DNA of 46,282 nucleotides from JBLHKT01 sp043101615 (GTDB lineage Bacteria > Planctomycetota > Phycisphaerae > Phycisphaerales > UBA1924): the NCBI GenBank assembly GCA_043101615.1, contig JBICID010000049.1, forward strand, positions 1 to 46,282, read 5' to 3'. The translations under genes and the position numbers were made by a program. The notes under the pieces were generated by a model. The model saw nothing but the letters and a program-made list of their open reading frames with translations, did not search any database and had not been told where the DNA came from. Below are positions 1 to 7,669 of this stretch, piece after piece (the stretch's first letter is position 1; each line of letters begins with the position of its first letter).

Positions 1-546
1 CAGGATCTCGTAGCCGCTCACCGGCGCCGAGTAGTCGAACTCGTCCCCGCCCTGCACCAGGCGCGCCTGCTCGTCCTTGTACTCGTTGAACCCCTCGATG
101 ATCCCGTCCACCAGCCAGAAGCTCTTGTAGCGGTACTCCGGGTCGGCCAGCCGACGCCAGGAATACAGCACGTCCTCGGCCACCAGCTCGCGCCCCTCCC
201 CGCCCGGGAAGCAGGCGTCGTCGTGGAACATGATGCCGGGCTTGAGCTTGAACCGCCAGACCTTGCCGCCCTCGGTCACCTCGGGCATCTCCTCCAGCAG
301 CAGCGGCTGGAGCTCCAGCGGTCGCTTCAGGTACTTGTACTCGAGCAGCGTCTCGTAGATCGGCGACGTGCACCGGTTCTCGTACGTCGTGGAGCCCGAC
401 ACCGGGTACAGCGTGCCGGGGCCCGACGTTGTCATCGGGATCCGGATCACCTTCTCCTGGGCCCGGGCCGTGGGCGTGAGCGCCAGCGTGGGCAGGGCGG
501 CCAACGCCGCCGCGAGGATTCCGATACGGTTCAGACGCAGTCTCAC
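1..546 (-). CDS. ABC transporter substrate-binding protein, family 5 (partial)
   Basis: The visible 182 residues are the N-terminal part of an extracellular solute-binding protein of the SBP_bac_5 (oligopeptide/nickel) family, which delivers substrate to an ABC importer. A signal peptide with a basic n-region (MRLRLNR), a hydrophobic Ala/Leu core and an ARAQ cleavage region is followed by typical family features: a Tyr-Pro-rich 'TLYPVSGSTTYENR' segment, 'IYETLLEYK', and 'WRFKLKPGIMFHDD', which is the standard F-x-L-r-x-g-v-x-F-h-D motif. The start is a GTG at 546 preceded by an AGGAGG Shine-Dalgarno about 8 bases upstream. The gene runs off the left edge, so the 3' end and substrate class cannot be read. 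No permease genes are in the window. Confidence 0.85.
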   Translation of the reverse strand, partial: MRLRLNRIGILAAALAALPTLALTPTARAQEKVIRIPMTTSGPGTLYPVSGSTTYENRCTSPIYETLLEYKYLKRPLELQPLLLEEMPEVTEGGKVWRFKLKPGIMFHDDACFPGGEGRELVAEDVLYSWRRLADPEYRYKSFWLVDGIIEGFNEYKDEQARLVQGGDEFDYSAPVSGYEIL

Positions 547-743
547 GATCGCACCCTCCTGGGCCCGCTGCGGGCTTGCGAGTACATCCCTCCCCCTCGG
601 ACCCGGACACACGCCGGGGTGCCGATCCTAGCGGGACCCGCCCCGCCCCTCAACCCCGAACGCTCACGGGCAAACCGGGCCACGGACCGGACTTCGAAGT
701 CCCACCGCGACGCAGCGCCCCCGCCTGACGATAATCTCGAAGA

Positions 744-1808
744 ATGCACCCCGATTCCGTCGCAAGCGACCCGACAGCCCCCGAAGACTCTGACTACGCG
801 TCCTCGTTCGCCGGATGCGACTACCTCGCCCTCGCCCGACACCCCCGCCTGCTCGACGCCGCGACCGCGGCCGTCGCTCGCCACGCCCTCACCAGCTCCG
901 CGAGCCGCACCACCACGGGGGACACCCGCGTGCACCAGTCCCTGGACCGGCGCCTGGCCGCGTGGACGGGGCACGAGGCAGGGCTCGTCGTCCCCGACGG
1001 CCTGATCGCCAACATCGTCGCCTGCCAGACCGCCCTCGCCCTGGGCATCCGCCGGGCACGACTCGCCCCGGGCTCGCACCGCAGCCTCGAGATCGCGATC
1101 CGGGCGTCCGGACTGACCCCGATCGAGCGGGGGAGCCCCCCGATTGAATCCGACGAGCCGGTCCTCTTTCTCACCGACGCCGTGTTCACCTCCACCGGGG
1201 CCATCGCGGACGTCCCCGCCCTGCTCGCGAGCCTGCCCACCCCGGGCAGCGTCCTGCTCCTGGACGACTGCCACGGCTTCCCAGTCCTCGGCGATGGGCG
1301 CGGCACGCGCGCCGAGTTCGCCATCACCGACCCACGCGTCTGGACCACCACCTCCCTGGCCAAGGGGATCGGCGCAGGCGGCGGCGCGTTCCTCGCGTCG
1401 AAGGACGCGATCGATCGCGCCTGGACGCACGCCGACGCCTTCGTCTGCACCACCCCGCCCTCGCCGGCGCTGGCCGGCGCCGCTCTCGCCTCGCTCGACC
1501 TGATCCAGAACGAGCCGGACCGAATCACACACCTGCAGGCCCTGTGCGCCGACCTGGCCGAGCGTCTCGCCGGGCTCGGCCTCGGCGACCACGAGCCCCG
1601 CACGCCGGTCTTCGCGATCGGCCTCGACGAGCACTCGATCGACCCGTTCCGGCACGCCGCGTCGGCCCATGCCGTGCGCGTGCCCGTGATGTCCTACCCG
1701 GGCGGCCCGGCCCCCCGCTACGCCCGCATCTCGCTCAACGCCTCCCACACACGCGCGGACCTGGACAGGCTGTGCGCAGCCCTCGAGGAGTGGCTCGATG
1801 CCCGATGA
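744..1808 (+). CDS. BioF/KBL-family PLP-dependent acyltransferase (AONS-like)
   Basis: This 354-aa enzyme belongs to the alpha-oxoamine synthase branch of fold-type I PLP enzymes (8-amino-7-oxononanoate synthase, 2-amino-3-ketobutyrate CoA ligase). Visible motifs are the N-terminal 'YLALARHPRL' (family NYLGL..HP), 'TGDTRVHQSLDRRLA', the cofactor-contacting LLLDDCHGF (Asp175, His178) and 'TTTSLAKGIGAGGG', which carries the Schiff-base lysine near residue 207. It is about 30-40 residues shorter than typical BioF at the N-terminus. The family joins an acyl-CoA to an amino acid with decarboxylation; the exact substrate cannot be assigned, and no other biotin genes are nearby. Its 3' end overlaps the next gene by 11 bases, so the two are translationally coupled. 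The ATG start has only a weak GAAGA ribosome site. BioF is the best guess but is not proven. Confidence 0.75.
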   Translation: MHPDSVASDPTAPEDSDYASSFAGCDYLALARHPRLLDAATAAVARHALTSSASRTTTGDTRVHQSLDRRLAAWTGHEAGLVVPDGLIANIVACQTALALGIRRARLAPGSHRSLEIAIRASGLTPIERGSPPIESDEPVLFLTDAVFTSTGAIADVPALLASLPTPGSVLLLDDCHGFPVLGDGRGTRAEFAITDPRVWTTTSLAKGIGAGGGAFLASKDAIDRAWTHADAFVCTTPPSPALAGAALASLDLIQNEPDRITHLQALCADLAERLAGLGLGDHEPRTPVFAIGLDEHSIDPFRHAASAHAVRVPVMSYPGGPAPRYARISLNASHTRADLDRLCAALEEWLDAR

Positions 1809-2604
1809 TCGTGCCGACAGGCTCCGCTTCGCAGAGGAGATCGCCATCGAGGCCGGCCGGAAGACCCTCGAGTGGTTCAACACCCCCACGCTCGAAGCGG
1901 ACACCAAGCGCGACGGCTCCCCGGTCACCGCGGCCGACCGCGCCGCCGAGCGACTCCTCCGAGACCGGATCGAGCGGGCCTACCCGGACGACGCCATCCT
2001 CGGCGAGGAATTCGACGATCGGCCGGGCACCTCGGGCTGGCGATGGGTCCTCGATCCGATCGACGGGACCAAGTCTTTCGTCCGGGGCGTTCCCCTCTAC
2101 GGCACCATGGTCGCCTGCGAACGCGACGGCAGGGCCCAGATCGGCGTCATCCGCATGCCCGCCCTCGACGAGACCGTCGGCGCGGCAATCAACGGCCCCA
2201 GCCACTGGAAGCCCGCCGGCTCGACCGCCACCCGCCCGCTCGCCAGGGGCGATGCGGCCACGCTCGCCGACGCCCTCGGCGTCTGGACCTGCCCCGAGTA
2301 CTACCACCAACTCGGGCTGGCGCCCGTCTATCACGCACTCGAACGCACGCTCGGCCTGGCGCGCGGCTGGAGCGATTGCTACGCCTTCGTCCTGCTCGCC
2401 ACCGGACGGGCCGACGCCGTGATCGAAGCGGGCCTCCAGACCTGGGACCTCGCCGCAGCCGTCCCCATCCTCCACGAGGCCGGCCTCACCCTCTCCGACT
2501 GGCGAGGCGCCCCGAACCCCTCCGGCCAGCGCGTGCTCGCCTCGACCCCGGCCATCCACGCCGAACTCATCGAACTCATCGCCTCGCACAACCAGACCGG
2601 CTAA
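1798..2604 (+). CDS. hisN: Inositol-monophosphatase family protein, probable histidinol-phosphatase
   Basis: This 268-aa protein is a Mg-dependent phosphatase of the FIG/IMPase superfamily. The metal-binding set is complete: 'ILGEE' (Glu70/71), 'LDPIDGTKSF' (Asp86, Asp89) and the late 'TWDLAA' Asp. The single 'DPIDGTKSF' block with a following 'RGVPLYGTMVA' is typical of the histidinol-phosphatase (HisN) and CysQ-like subgroups rather than classical SuhB. Family knowledge favours histidinol-phosphate dephosphorylation, but 3'-phosphoadenosine phosphatase or inositol phosphatase is possible. The PAP option is notable because a sulfotransferase-like gene lies at 5128-5922. The start at 1798 overlaps the upstream gene and has a GAGGAG ribosome site inside it, so the pair is an operon. 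Confidence 0.8.
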   Translation: MPDDRADRLRFAEEIAIEAGRKTLEWFNTPTLEADTKRDGSPVTAADRAAERLLRDRIERAYPDDAILGEEFDDRPGTSGWRWVLDPIDGTKSFVRGVPLYGTMVACERDGRAQIGVIRMPALDETVGAAINGPSHWKPAGSTATRPLARGDAATLADALGVWTCPEYYHQLGLAPVYHALERTLGLARGWSDCYAFVLLATGRADAVIEAGLQTWDLAAAVPILHEAGLTLSDWRGAPNPSGQRVLASTPAIHAELIELIASHNQTG

Positions 2605-2661
2605 ACGCCGGGGCACGCGGATTCTGACCCGCAGGCTCGGATTCTCCCGATACCAGCGGCA

Positions 2662-5124
2662 ATGACCACCGCCGCCACACAGCACCCCCAGCAGCGACTC
2701 GAACTGGTCAGGGCCGGCCAGGCGGACCGCCCCTGGGCCTTCCTCCCGGGCGCGATCGCATGGCTCGACCGCCACCCCGACGACCACGGCGTCCGCTTCC
2801 TCGCGGGCCAGAACGCCCTCCAGCTCGGCCTCCCCGCCGTCGCATCAGACCTGCTCTCGCCCCTTCCCCCGGAGGCCGCCCGGGACCGGCGCGTCTCCGA
2901 CCTCGTCGAACGCGTGCACGCGTCCTCCGACAGCGAGATCACCCGACCCGAACGCGAAGCACGCGCCCGGGCCCGCGCCGACGAGTTCGCCGACCGAGTC
3001 CCGCTGCTCGCTGGGTCGCTCGACGGCTGGCTCAGGCACACCGCCGGCGAACGCTGGTACCGCGCGATCGACGGCAACACCGTCCGCGTGCGCTCCGAGG
3101 CCCCCCATCCGGCCCGTATCCGCTGGCTCCGAGACGCCATCGGCGAGGCCCGCACCATCGCCGCCACCCTACCCCCCTGCGACGAGTACACCGCCCCCGG
3201 CCCCATCGTCCTCGAGGGCGACGGCCCGCTGCTCGCCCTTATCGAGCTCGCCGAAGCCCTGCCCCCGACCCGCAACGGGTACCGGACCCCGTTCCACGTC
3301 GTCCGCGCCTGCCCGCTGGCCCTGCTCGACGCCCTGGCCGCCATGGAACCCGACGACGTCCTCCGCGACCCACGCGTGACCTGGTTCGTCGGCCCGGACA
3401 GCGCAGCGCACTACCGCACGCACCTCTCCGCCAATCTCGACCTCGAACGACCAGCCAAGGTCGTCCTCCTCCCCGACGAGCCCGGAGCCCGCGACTCCCG
3501 GACCGAGCCCGTCCTGCGCGAGCATCTCGCCGCCCAGCAGCGCGAGCTCGGGCGTCTCGCCGCCAAGGTGGACGGGGCGTACCGCGAGCGGACCCACGAC
3601 CGGTGGCGCGACCGCATCGCGCAGCTCCGGGCCCGCACCGGCGAGCCCCTGCGTGTGCTCATCCTGGCCTCCCGCTACACGACCTTCGTGCAGCACGCCG
3701 CCGCCGACCTCGCCCGGGCCGTCCGGGACCGGGGCGGCGAGGCGAGCGTCCTGATCGAGCCGAACGACCACTCGCGTCTCTCGCGCCTCGCCCAGCTCCG
3801 CGCCATCGACGGCCTCCAGCCCGACCTGCTGTTCTCGTTCAATTACACCAGGGCCCAGCTCGCCGCCCAGATCCCACCCGAGCTCCCGATCGTCTGCTGG
3901 ATCCAGGACGCCATGGGTCACCTGTTCGATCGGAACGCCGGCGCCGCCCAGGGCCCGCTGGATGTCCTGCTGGGCAACCACTACGCCGAGCTCTACCAGT
4001 CCTTCGCCTACGACGCCTCCCGCTACCTGCACGCCCCGGTCGCCGTCTCGGAGGCCAAGTTCCACCCCGGCCCGGTCGCCGAGGAGCACCGGGCCCGCTT
4101 CGAGTGCGAGCTCGCCTACGTCAGCCACCACAGCGAGACCCCCGACCGCATGGCCGAACGCCTCCGCGCCGAGGCCGACGATCCGCAGGTCGCCGACCTG
4201 ATCGACGACCTGCTCCCGAGCATCCACGAGCACACCCGCCACCTCGCCGAGCGACCGATCAGGCCGGCCATGCGCGAGGCGGTGCTCGGCGCGATGCAAC
4301 GACGACACGGCGCCACCCCGCCCCCGGAGTTCGTCGCCGGCGCGATCGACCAGATCGCCATCCCGCTCGCCGAGCGCATCGTCCGCCACCGCACACTTGA
4401 GTGGGCCTCCGCGATCGCACGCCGGCGCCACTGGCGCCTGCACCTGCACGGGCGCGGCTGGGACACCCACCCCACCCTCGCCGACCACGCCCGCCCCGAG
4501 CTCGCCCACGACGACGAGCTCCGGGCCTGCTACCAGCTCGCGCGCGCCCACCTGCACGCCTCGGTCAGCCCGCTCGTCCACCAGCGGCTCGGCGAGTGCG
4601 CCATGTCCGGCGGGCTCCCCATCGTCCTGCTCAACCACACCGCACTCACCCCGCCCGAGCGCACCCTCGCCCGCGTCGGCTACCGCCCGGTCCCCCACAA
4701 CGAGCCCCTCCCGGACGCCCCCGACCTCCTCGCTCGCCAGGGCGACCGCTGCCGCCTCACCGACCGGGCCCTGGCCTACCGCCTCACCGATCACCCCGCC
4801 TTCCTCGAGCGCGCCGCCCAGCTCCAGCGCCTGGGCCTCCCGCCCGAGAGCGACCTGATGTGGTGCGACCCCAAGCGCGTCCGCATGACCCTCCCCCAGC
4901 GCCCCCTCGCCCTGCTCGACTGGACCGCCCACGACCTGTTCGGCGACCTTGCAGAGCACGCCTTCACCGACGAGGCCTCGCTCGAGCGTCTGCTGATCCG
5001 GGCCGTGGAGGACGACGCCTGGCGCACCGCCCGCTCCCGCGCCGTCTCGGGCCGCGCCAGGGGCCACGTCACCCACGCGAACGTCCTGCGCCGCCTGCTC
5101 GACTGGTTCCCTGTCCCCGCCTGA
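2662..5124 (+). CDS. Large CgeB-like glycosyltransferase with N-terminal helical region
   Basis: This 820-aa protein has two parts. Residues 1 to about 325 are Ala/Arg-rich and largely helical, beginning with a TPR-like stretch around residues 20-75; no known catalytic motif is seen there. From about residue 330 ('RVLILASRYTTFVQH') it resembles the CgeB/spore-maturation glycosyltransferases (DUF3880 plus Glyco_trans_1_2): 'PDLLFSFNYTRAQLA', 'PIVCWIQDAMGHLFD', 'LAYVSHHS' and, near the C-terminus, 'LHLHGRGWDTHP' followed by 'LHASVSPLVHQRLGECAMSG', the GT-B donor-site region. The expected role is cytosolic sugar transfer onto a surface glycan or protein. It converges on the glycan operon with only three bases between the two stop codons. 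No Shine-Dalgarno is obvious at 2662; the start is taken as the first ATG before the conserved part. Confidence 0.75.
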   Translation: MTTAATQHPQQRLELVRAGQADRPWAFLPGAIAWLDRHPDDHGVRFLAGQNALQLGLPAVASDLLSPLPPEAARDRRVSDLVERVHASSDSEITRPEREARARARADEFADRVPLLAGSLDGWLRHTAGERWYRAIDGNTVRVRSEAPHPARIRWLRDAIGEARTIAATLPPCDEYTAPGPIVLEGDGPLLALIELAEALPPTRNGYRTPFHVVRACPLALLDALAAMEPDDVLRDPRVTWFVGPDSAAHYRTHLSANLDLERPAKVVLLPDEPGARDSRTEPVLREHLAAQQRELGRLAAKVDGAYRERTHDRWRDRIAQLRARTGEPLRVLILASRYTTFVQHAAADLARAVRDRGGEASVLIEPNDHSRLSRLAQLRAIDGLQPDLLFSFNYTRAQLAAQIPPELPIVCWIQDAMGHLFDRNAGAAQGPLDVLLGNHYAELYQSFAYDASRYLHAPVAVSEAKFHPGPVAEEHRARFECELAYVSHHSETPDRMAERLRAEADDPQVADLIDDLLPSIHEHTRHLAERPIRPAMREAVLGAMQRRHGATPPPEFVAGAIDQIAIPLAERIVRHRTLEWASAIARRRHWRLHLHGRGWDTHPTLADHARPELAHDDELRACYQLARAHLHASVSPLVHQRLGECAMSGGLPIVLLNHTALTPPERTLARVGYRPVPHNEPLPDAPDLLARQGDRCRLTDRALAYRLTDHPAFLERAAQLQRLGLPPESDLMWCDPKRVRMTLPQRPLALLDWTAHDLFGDLAEHAFTDEASLERLLIRAVEDDAWRTARSRAVSGRARGHVTHANVLRRLLDWFPVPA

Positions 5125-5127
5125 CCC

Positions 5128-5922
5128 TCACGCCACGTACGCGCTCGCCTCCGTCGTGCTCCCCACGCCCCAACGCGACCGGAACCGGGCGATCTCCTCG
5201 TCCGAGTAGAAGTGGCGGCACATGACGCTGCGGTAGCACTTCTCCACCAGCCACCCGGGGGGCTCGAACTCGCGCACGAACGCGCGGTACATCGACGCGT
5301 ACGCCTTCTCCGCCCCCACGTTGGCCCGATCCAGTCGCACACCCCCGAGCCCCAGCCGCCGCTCGATCGCGTCGGCCCGCTCCGCCTGGCAGTCCTCGGC
5401 CCGCAGCGCCAGCACCCTGAACCGCCCGTGCTCGAGGAACAGCTCCTTCCGCTCCGGGTCGAACGGCGCGTCGAAGACCGGCACGCCCAGCGCCTCGGCC
5501 AGGTGCTGCTGCAGCCACCACACCGGCACCGAGTGCGGGTACCCGTGCAGGAACCGCCGGATCAGCGCCCCCACCCGCTCGCGCGTCGGCTCGCACGCGT
5601 ACTCGGGCGGCAGGTTCTGGAACAGCGCCGACACGTTCCGCGCGATCGGGTCCCGCACCGCCGTCACCACGTCGATCCGCGCGTCCGTGTGCCGGATCAG
5701 CCGCCACAGCTCACGCGAGTCCCCGACGTGATCGGGCAGCTCCTGACCCGCCGCACGCTTCCGCCGGACGTACTTCGCCAGGATGTCCCGGTGCATGAGG
5801 TGCGTGAACAGCACCCGCACCCCGCCCACCCCCCGCAGCGCCCGGTACACCGACGACGACCCGACCTTGCCCATCTGGTGCACCACCACGACCCGCTCGG
5901 GATGTCCCACGCTCGCTCCCAT
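5128..5922 (-). CDS. Putative capsular-polysaccharide / sulfotransferase-like protein (NKWYS-type)
   Basis: This 264-aa protein is the last gene of the seven-gene glycan operon. It starts 'VVVVHQMGKVGSSSVYRAL', a P-loop-like element resembling the 5'-phosphosulfate-binding motif of sulfotransferases, and has 'VTAVRDPIARNVSALFQ', which resembles the 3'-phosphate-binding R-D-P-x-x-R-x-x-S segment. Near the C-terminus 'EKCYRSVMCRHFYSDEEI' sits where the NKWYS putative capsular family has its signature plus HFYsdeEI; here N-K-W has changed to E-K-C. From family knowledge it may sulfate, or otherwise transfer onto, the glycan; this is inference. The ATG at 5922 is chosen because it sits two bases from the upstream SDR stop (5925); a longer upstream reading would overlap the SDR out of frame. 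Confidence 0.65.
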   Translation of the reverse strand: MGASVGHPERVVVVHQMGKVGSSSVYRALRGVGGVRVLFTHLMHRDILAKYVRRKRAAGQELPDHVGDSRELWRLIRHTDARIDVVTAVRDPIARNVSALFQNLPPEYACEPTRERVGALIRRFLHGYPHSVPVWWLQQHLAEALGVPVFDAPFDPERKELFLEHGRFRVLALRAEDCQAERADAIERRLGLGGVRLDRANVGAEKAYASMYRAFVREFEPPGWLVEKCYRSVMCRHFYSDEEIARFRSRWGVGSTTEASAYVA

Positions 5923-5924
5923 CG

Positions 5925-6686
5925 CTACTCCGTGCTCAGTCTCGCCAGCGCGCCGCCGTCCGCGACGACCGCCTGGCCCGTGATGAACGACGACTGGCCC
6001 GCGTCGGCCAGGAACAGGATCACACGCCCGATCTCCTCGGGCATCCCCACCCGCCCGATCACGTGCTTGCTCCCCAGCCCACGCACCAGCGCCGTCACCG
6101 AGTCCCCCTCGACGTGCCCCCGGCGCAGCCCCGCGTGCAGCATCGGCGTGTCCACCGCGCCGGGCAGCACCGCGTTCACCCGCACCCCGTCCGGACCGAA
6201 CTCGAGCGCCGTCGCACGCGTGAACGCCAGCAGCGCCCCCTTGCTCGCGGCGTACGCCGCGATGTTCCTGCTCGTCGCCATCGCGTGCACGCTCGACACG
6301 TTCACGATCGCCCCGCACGCATCTCTCAGCATCGGGTACGCGTGTCGCATCGACAGGAACACGCCGCGCAGGTTCGACGCCATCACCGCGTCCCACTCCT
6401 CCGGAGTCGTCTCCACGATCGGCTTGCACACCTGCACCGCCGCGTTGTTCACCAGGGCGTCCAGCCGCCCGTACCGCTCGCGCACCTCCTCGAACACACG
6501 CCCCGGCGACTCGGGCTCAGACATGTCCGCGTGCAGCATCACGTCCGCGATGCCGTCGCCGTTGTCGGACCGGTCCACCCCCACCGTCGCCCACCCCGCC
6601 TCGCGGAACACCCCCGCCGTCGCCGCGCCGATGCCGCCCGCGGCCCCCGTGATCACCACCACACGCTGGTCACCCCCGCCGCTCAC
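5925..6686 (-). CDS. SDR-family oxidoreductase (glycan operon)
   Basis: This 253-aa classical short-chain dehydrogenase/reductase has all family marks: 'VVVITGAAGGIGAA' (TGxxxGxG cofactor loop, residues 12-20), NNAA, 'NVSSVHA' (catalytic Ser), 'YAASK' (catalytic Tyr/Lys) and the C-terminal 'ITGQAVVADGG'. An Asp directly after the second strand ('GVDRSDN') favours NAD over NADP. It oxidises or reduces a hydroxyl of an unknown, probably sugar-derived, substrate. The start is a GTG at 6686 whose GTGA overlaps the stop of the upstream 2-hydroxyacid dehydrogenase. Its position beside a CMP-sugar synthetase recalls the ptmA/ptmB pair of Campylobacter legionaminic-acid flagellin modification, a comparison from established knowledge and not proof of function. 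Confidence 0.85.
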   Translation of the reverse strand: MSGGGDQRVVVITGAAGGIGAATAGVFREAGWATVGVDRSDNGDGIADVMLHADMSEPESPGRVFEEVRERYGRLDALVNNAAVQVCKPIVETTPEEWDAVMASNLRGVFLSMRHAYPMLRDACGAIVNVSSVHAMATSRNIAAYAASKGALLAFTRATALEFGPDGVRVNAVLPGAVDTPMLHAGLRRGHVEGDSVTALVRGLGSKHVIGRVGMPEEIGRVILFLADAGQSSFITGQAVVADGGALARLSTE

Positions 6687-7669
6687 GCCGAGACCGCCCG
6701 CAACGCCGGCGTCCGGGCGGGCGTGGACTCGAGCAGTTCCATCAGGCTCGCCATCGTCCGACGGTGCACCGCCCGGGCCGCACGCGGGCTGCTGTTCGCC
6801 TGGTGCGGCGTCAGCAGCACGTTCTCGAACCCGCGGAGCCGGCTCCCGGCCGGGATCGGCTCTTCCTCGAACACGTCCAGCCCGGCCCCCGCGATCACCC
6901 CCTCCGCCAACGCCGTCTCCAGCGCCGGCTGATCCACCACCGGCCCACGCGAGGTGTTGATCAGCACCGCACCCGGGCGCATCTTCAGCAGCGTCCGCTC
7001 GTTGATCAGCCCGCGGCTCGATTCGTTCAGGTCGCAGTGCAGGCTCACCACGTCGCTGCGGTCCAGCAGCTCGTCCAGCCCCACCAGCTCGCACCCGGTC
7101 TCGTCGAGCACCTGCTGCGGCGGCGCCACCGGGTCCGTCCCCAGCAGCCCCATCCCGAAGGCCGACGCGCGGCGCAGCACCGTCTGCCCGATGTTCCCGA
7201 TCCCGATCACCCCCAGCGTCAGCTCCGCCAGGCTCACCGCGTCGATCGGGGTCCACTCCCCGCGCCGGATCATCCGGTCGTTCGCGCCCAGCTTCCGCGT
7301 GAAGTGCAGCATCATCCCCATCGTGTGGTCCGCCACCGGCCCGCTGAACGCGTCCGGCACGGTCCGCACCGCGATGCCGCGTGCCGCCGCCGCCTCCCGG
7401 TCGATCGCGTCCACCCCCGTACCCCACTTGCAGATCACCCGCAGGCGCGGGTGCGCGTCCATCACGCGCGCCGTGTACCGGTCGCCCCCGCAGATCGTCC
7501 CGTCGATCCCGTCCAGCGCCGCGATCAACTCGTCCTCGCTCAGGCACTGGCGCACGTCCGCCCGAACCACCTCGATCGGAAGACGCTCGAACTCTGACCG
7601 CAGCGACTCGAAGTCCCGCAGCATCCGGGGCCCGCTCAGCAGCACCCGCCATCGCTTCTCGCTGATCAC
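6683..7669 (-). CDS. D-isomer-specific 2-hydroxyacid dehydrogenase (SerA-like)
   Basis: This 328-aa NAD-dependent dehydrogenase shows the nucleotide loop 'LGVIGIGNIGQTV', 'LINTSRGPVVDQPAL' with the substrate-binding Arg, 'DVFEEEPIP' with the catalytic Glu, and 'LLTPHQAN' with the catalytic His. It lacks the C-terminal ACT domain of serine-pathway SerA. The family interconverts 2-hydroxy and 2-oxo acids. In this operon a carboxylated sugar or a short hydroxyacid substituent is more plausible than 3-phosphoglycerate (inference). The GTG at 7669 is chosen because its GTGA overlaps the stop of the upstream cytidylyltransferase by four bases, the pattern used throughout this operon; an in-frame ATG at 7705 would lengthen it by 12 residues. 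Confidence 0.85.
   Translation of the reverse strand: MISEKRWRVLLSGPRMLRDFESLRSEFERLPIEVVRADVRQCLSEDELIAALDGIDGTICGGDRYTARVMDAHPRLRVICKWGTGVDAIDREAAAARGIAVRTVPDAFSGPVADHTMGMMLHFTRKLGANDRMIRRGEWTPIDAVSLAELTLGVIGIGNIGQTVLRRASAFGMGLLGTDPVAPPQQVLDETGCELVGLDELLDRSDVVSLHCDLNESSRGLINERTLLKMRPGAVLINTSRGPVVDQPALETALAEGVIAGAGLDVFEEEPIPAGSRLRGFENVLLTPHQANSSPRAARAVHRRTMASLMELLESTPARTPALRAVSA

Noticed and set aside
543..1928. Long antisense open frame over the BioF-like gene
   Set aside because: Its translation is Gly/Arg/Val-rich with no family motif, while the opposite strand has complete PLP-enzyme motifs. Such shadows are common at this GC content; the same applies to long antisense frames at 3169-5076, 8064-11243, 16376-19501, 21896-24241 and 41252-42757.
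5128..6429. 433-aa version of the sulfotransferase-like protein
   Set aside because: The first ~170 residues are an out-of-frame reading of the SDR gene; the homologous part starts at 5922.
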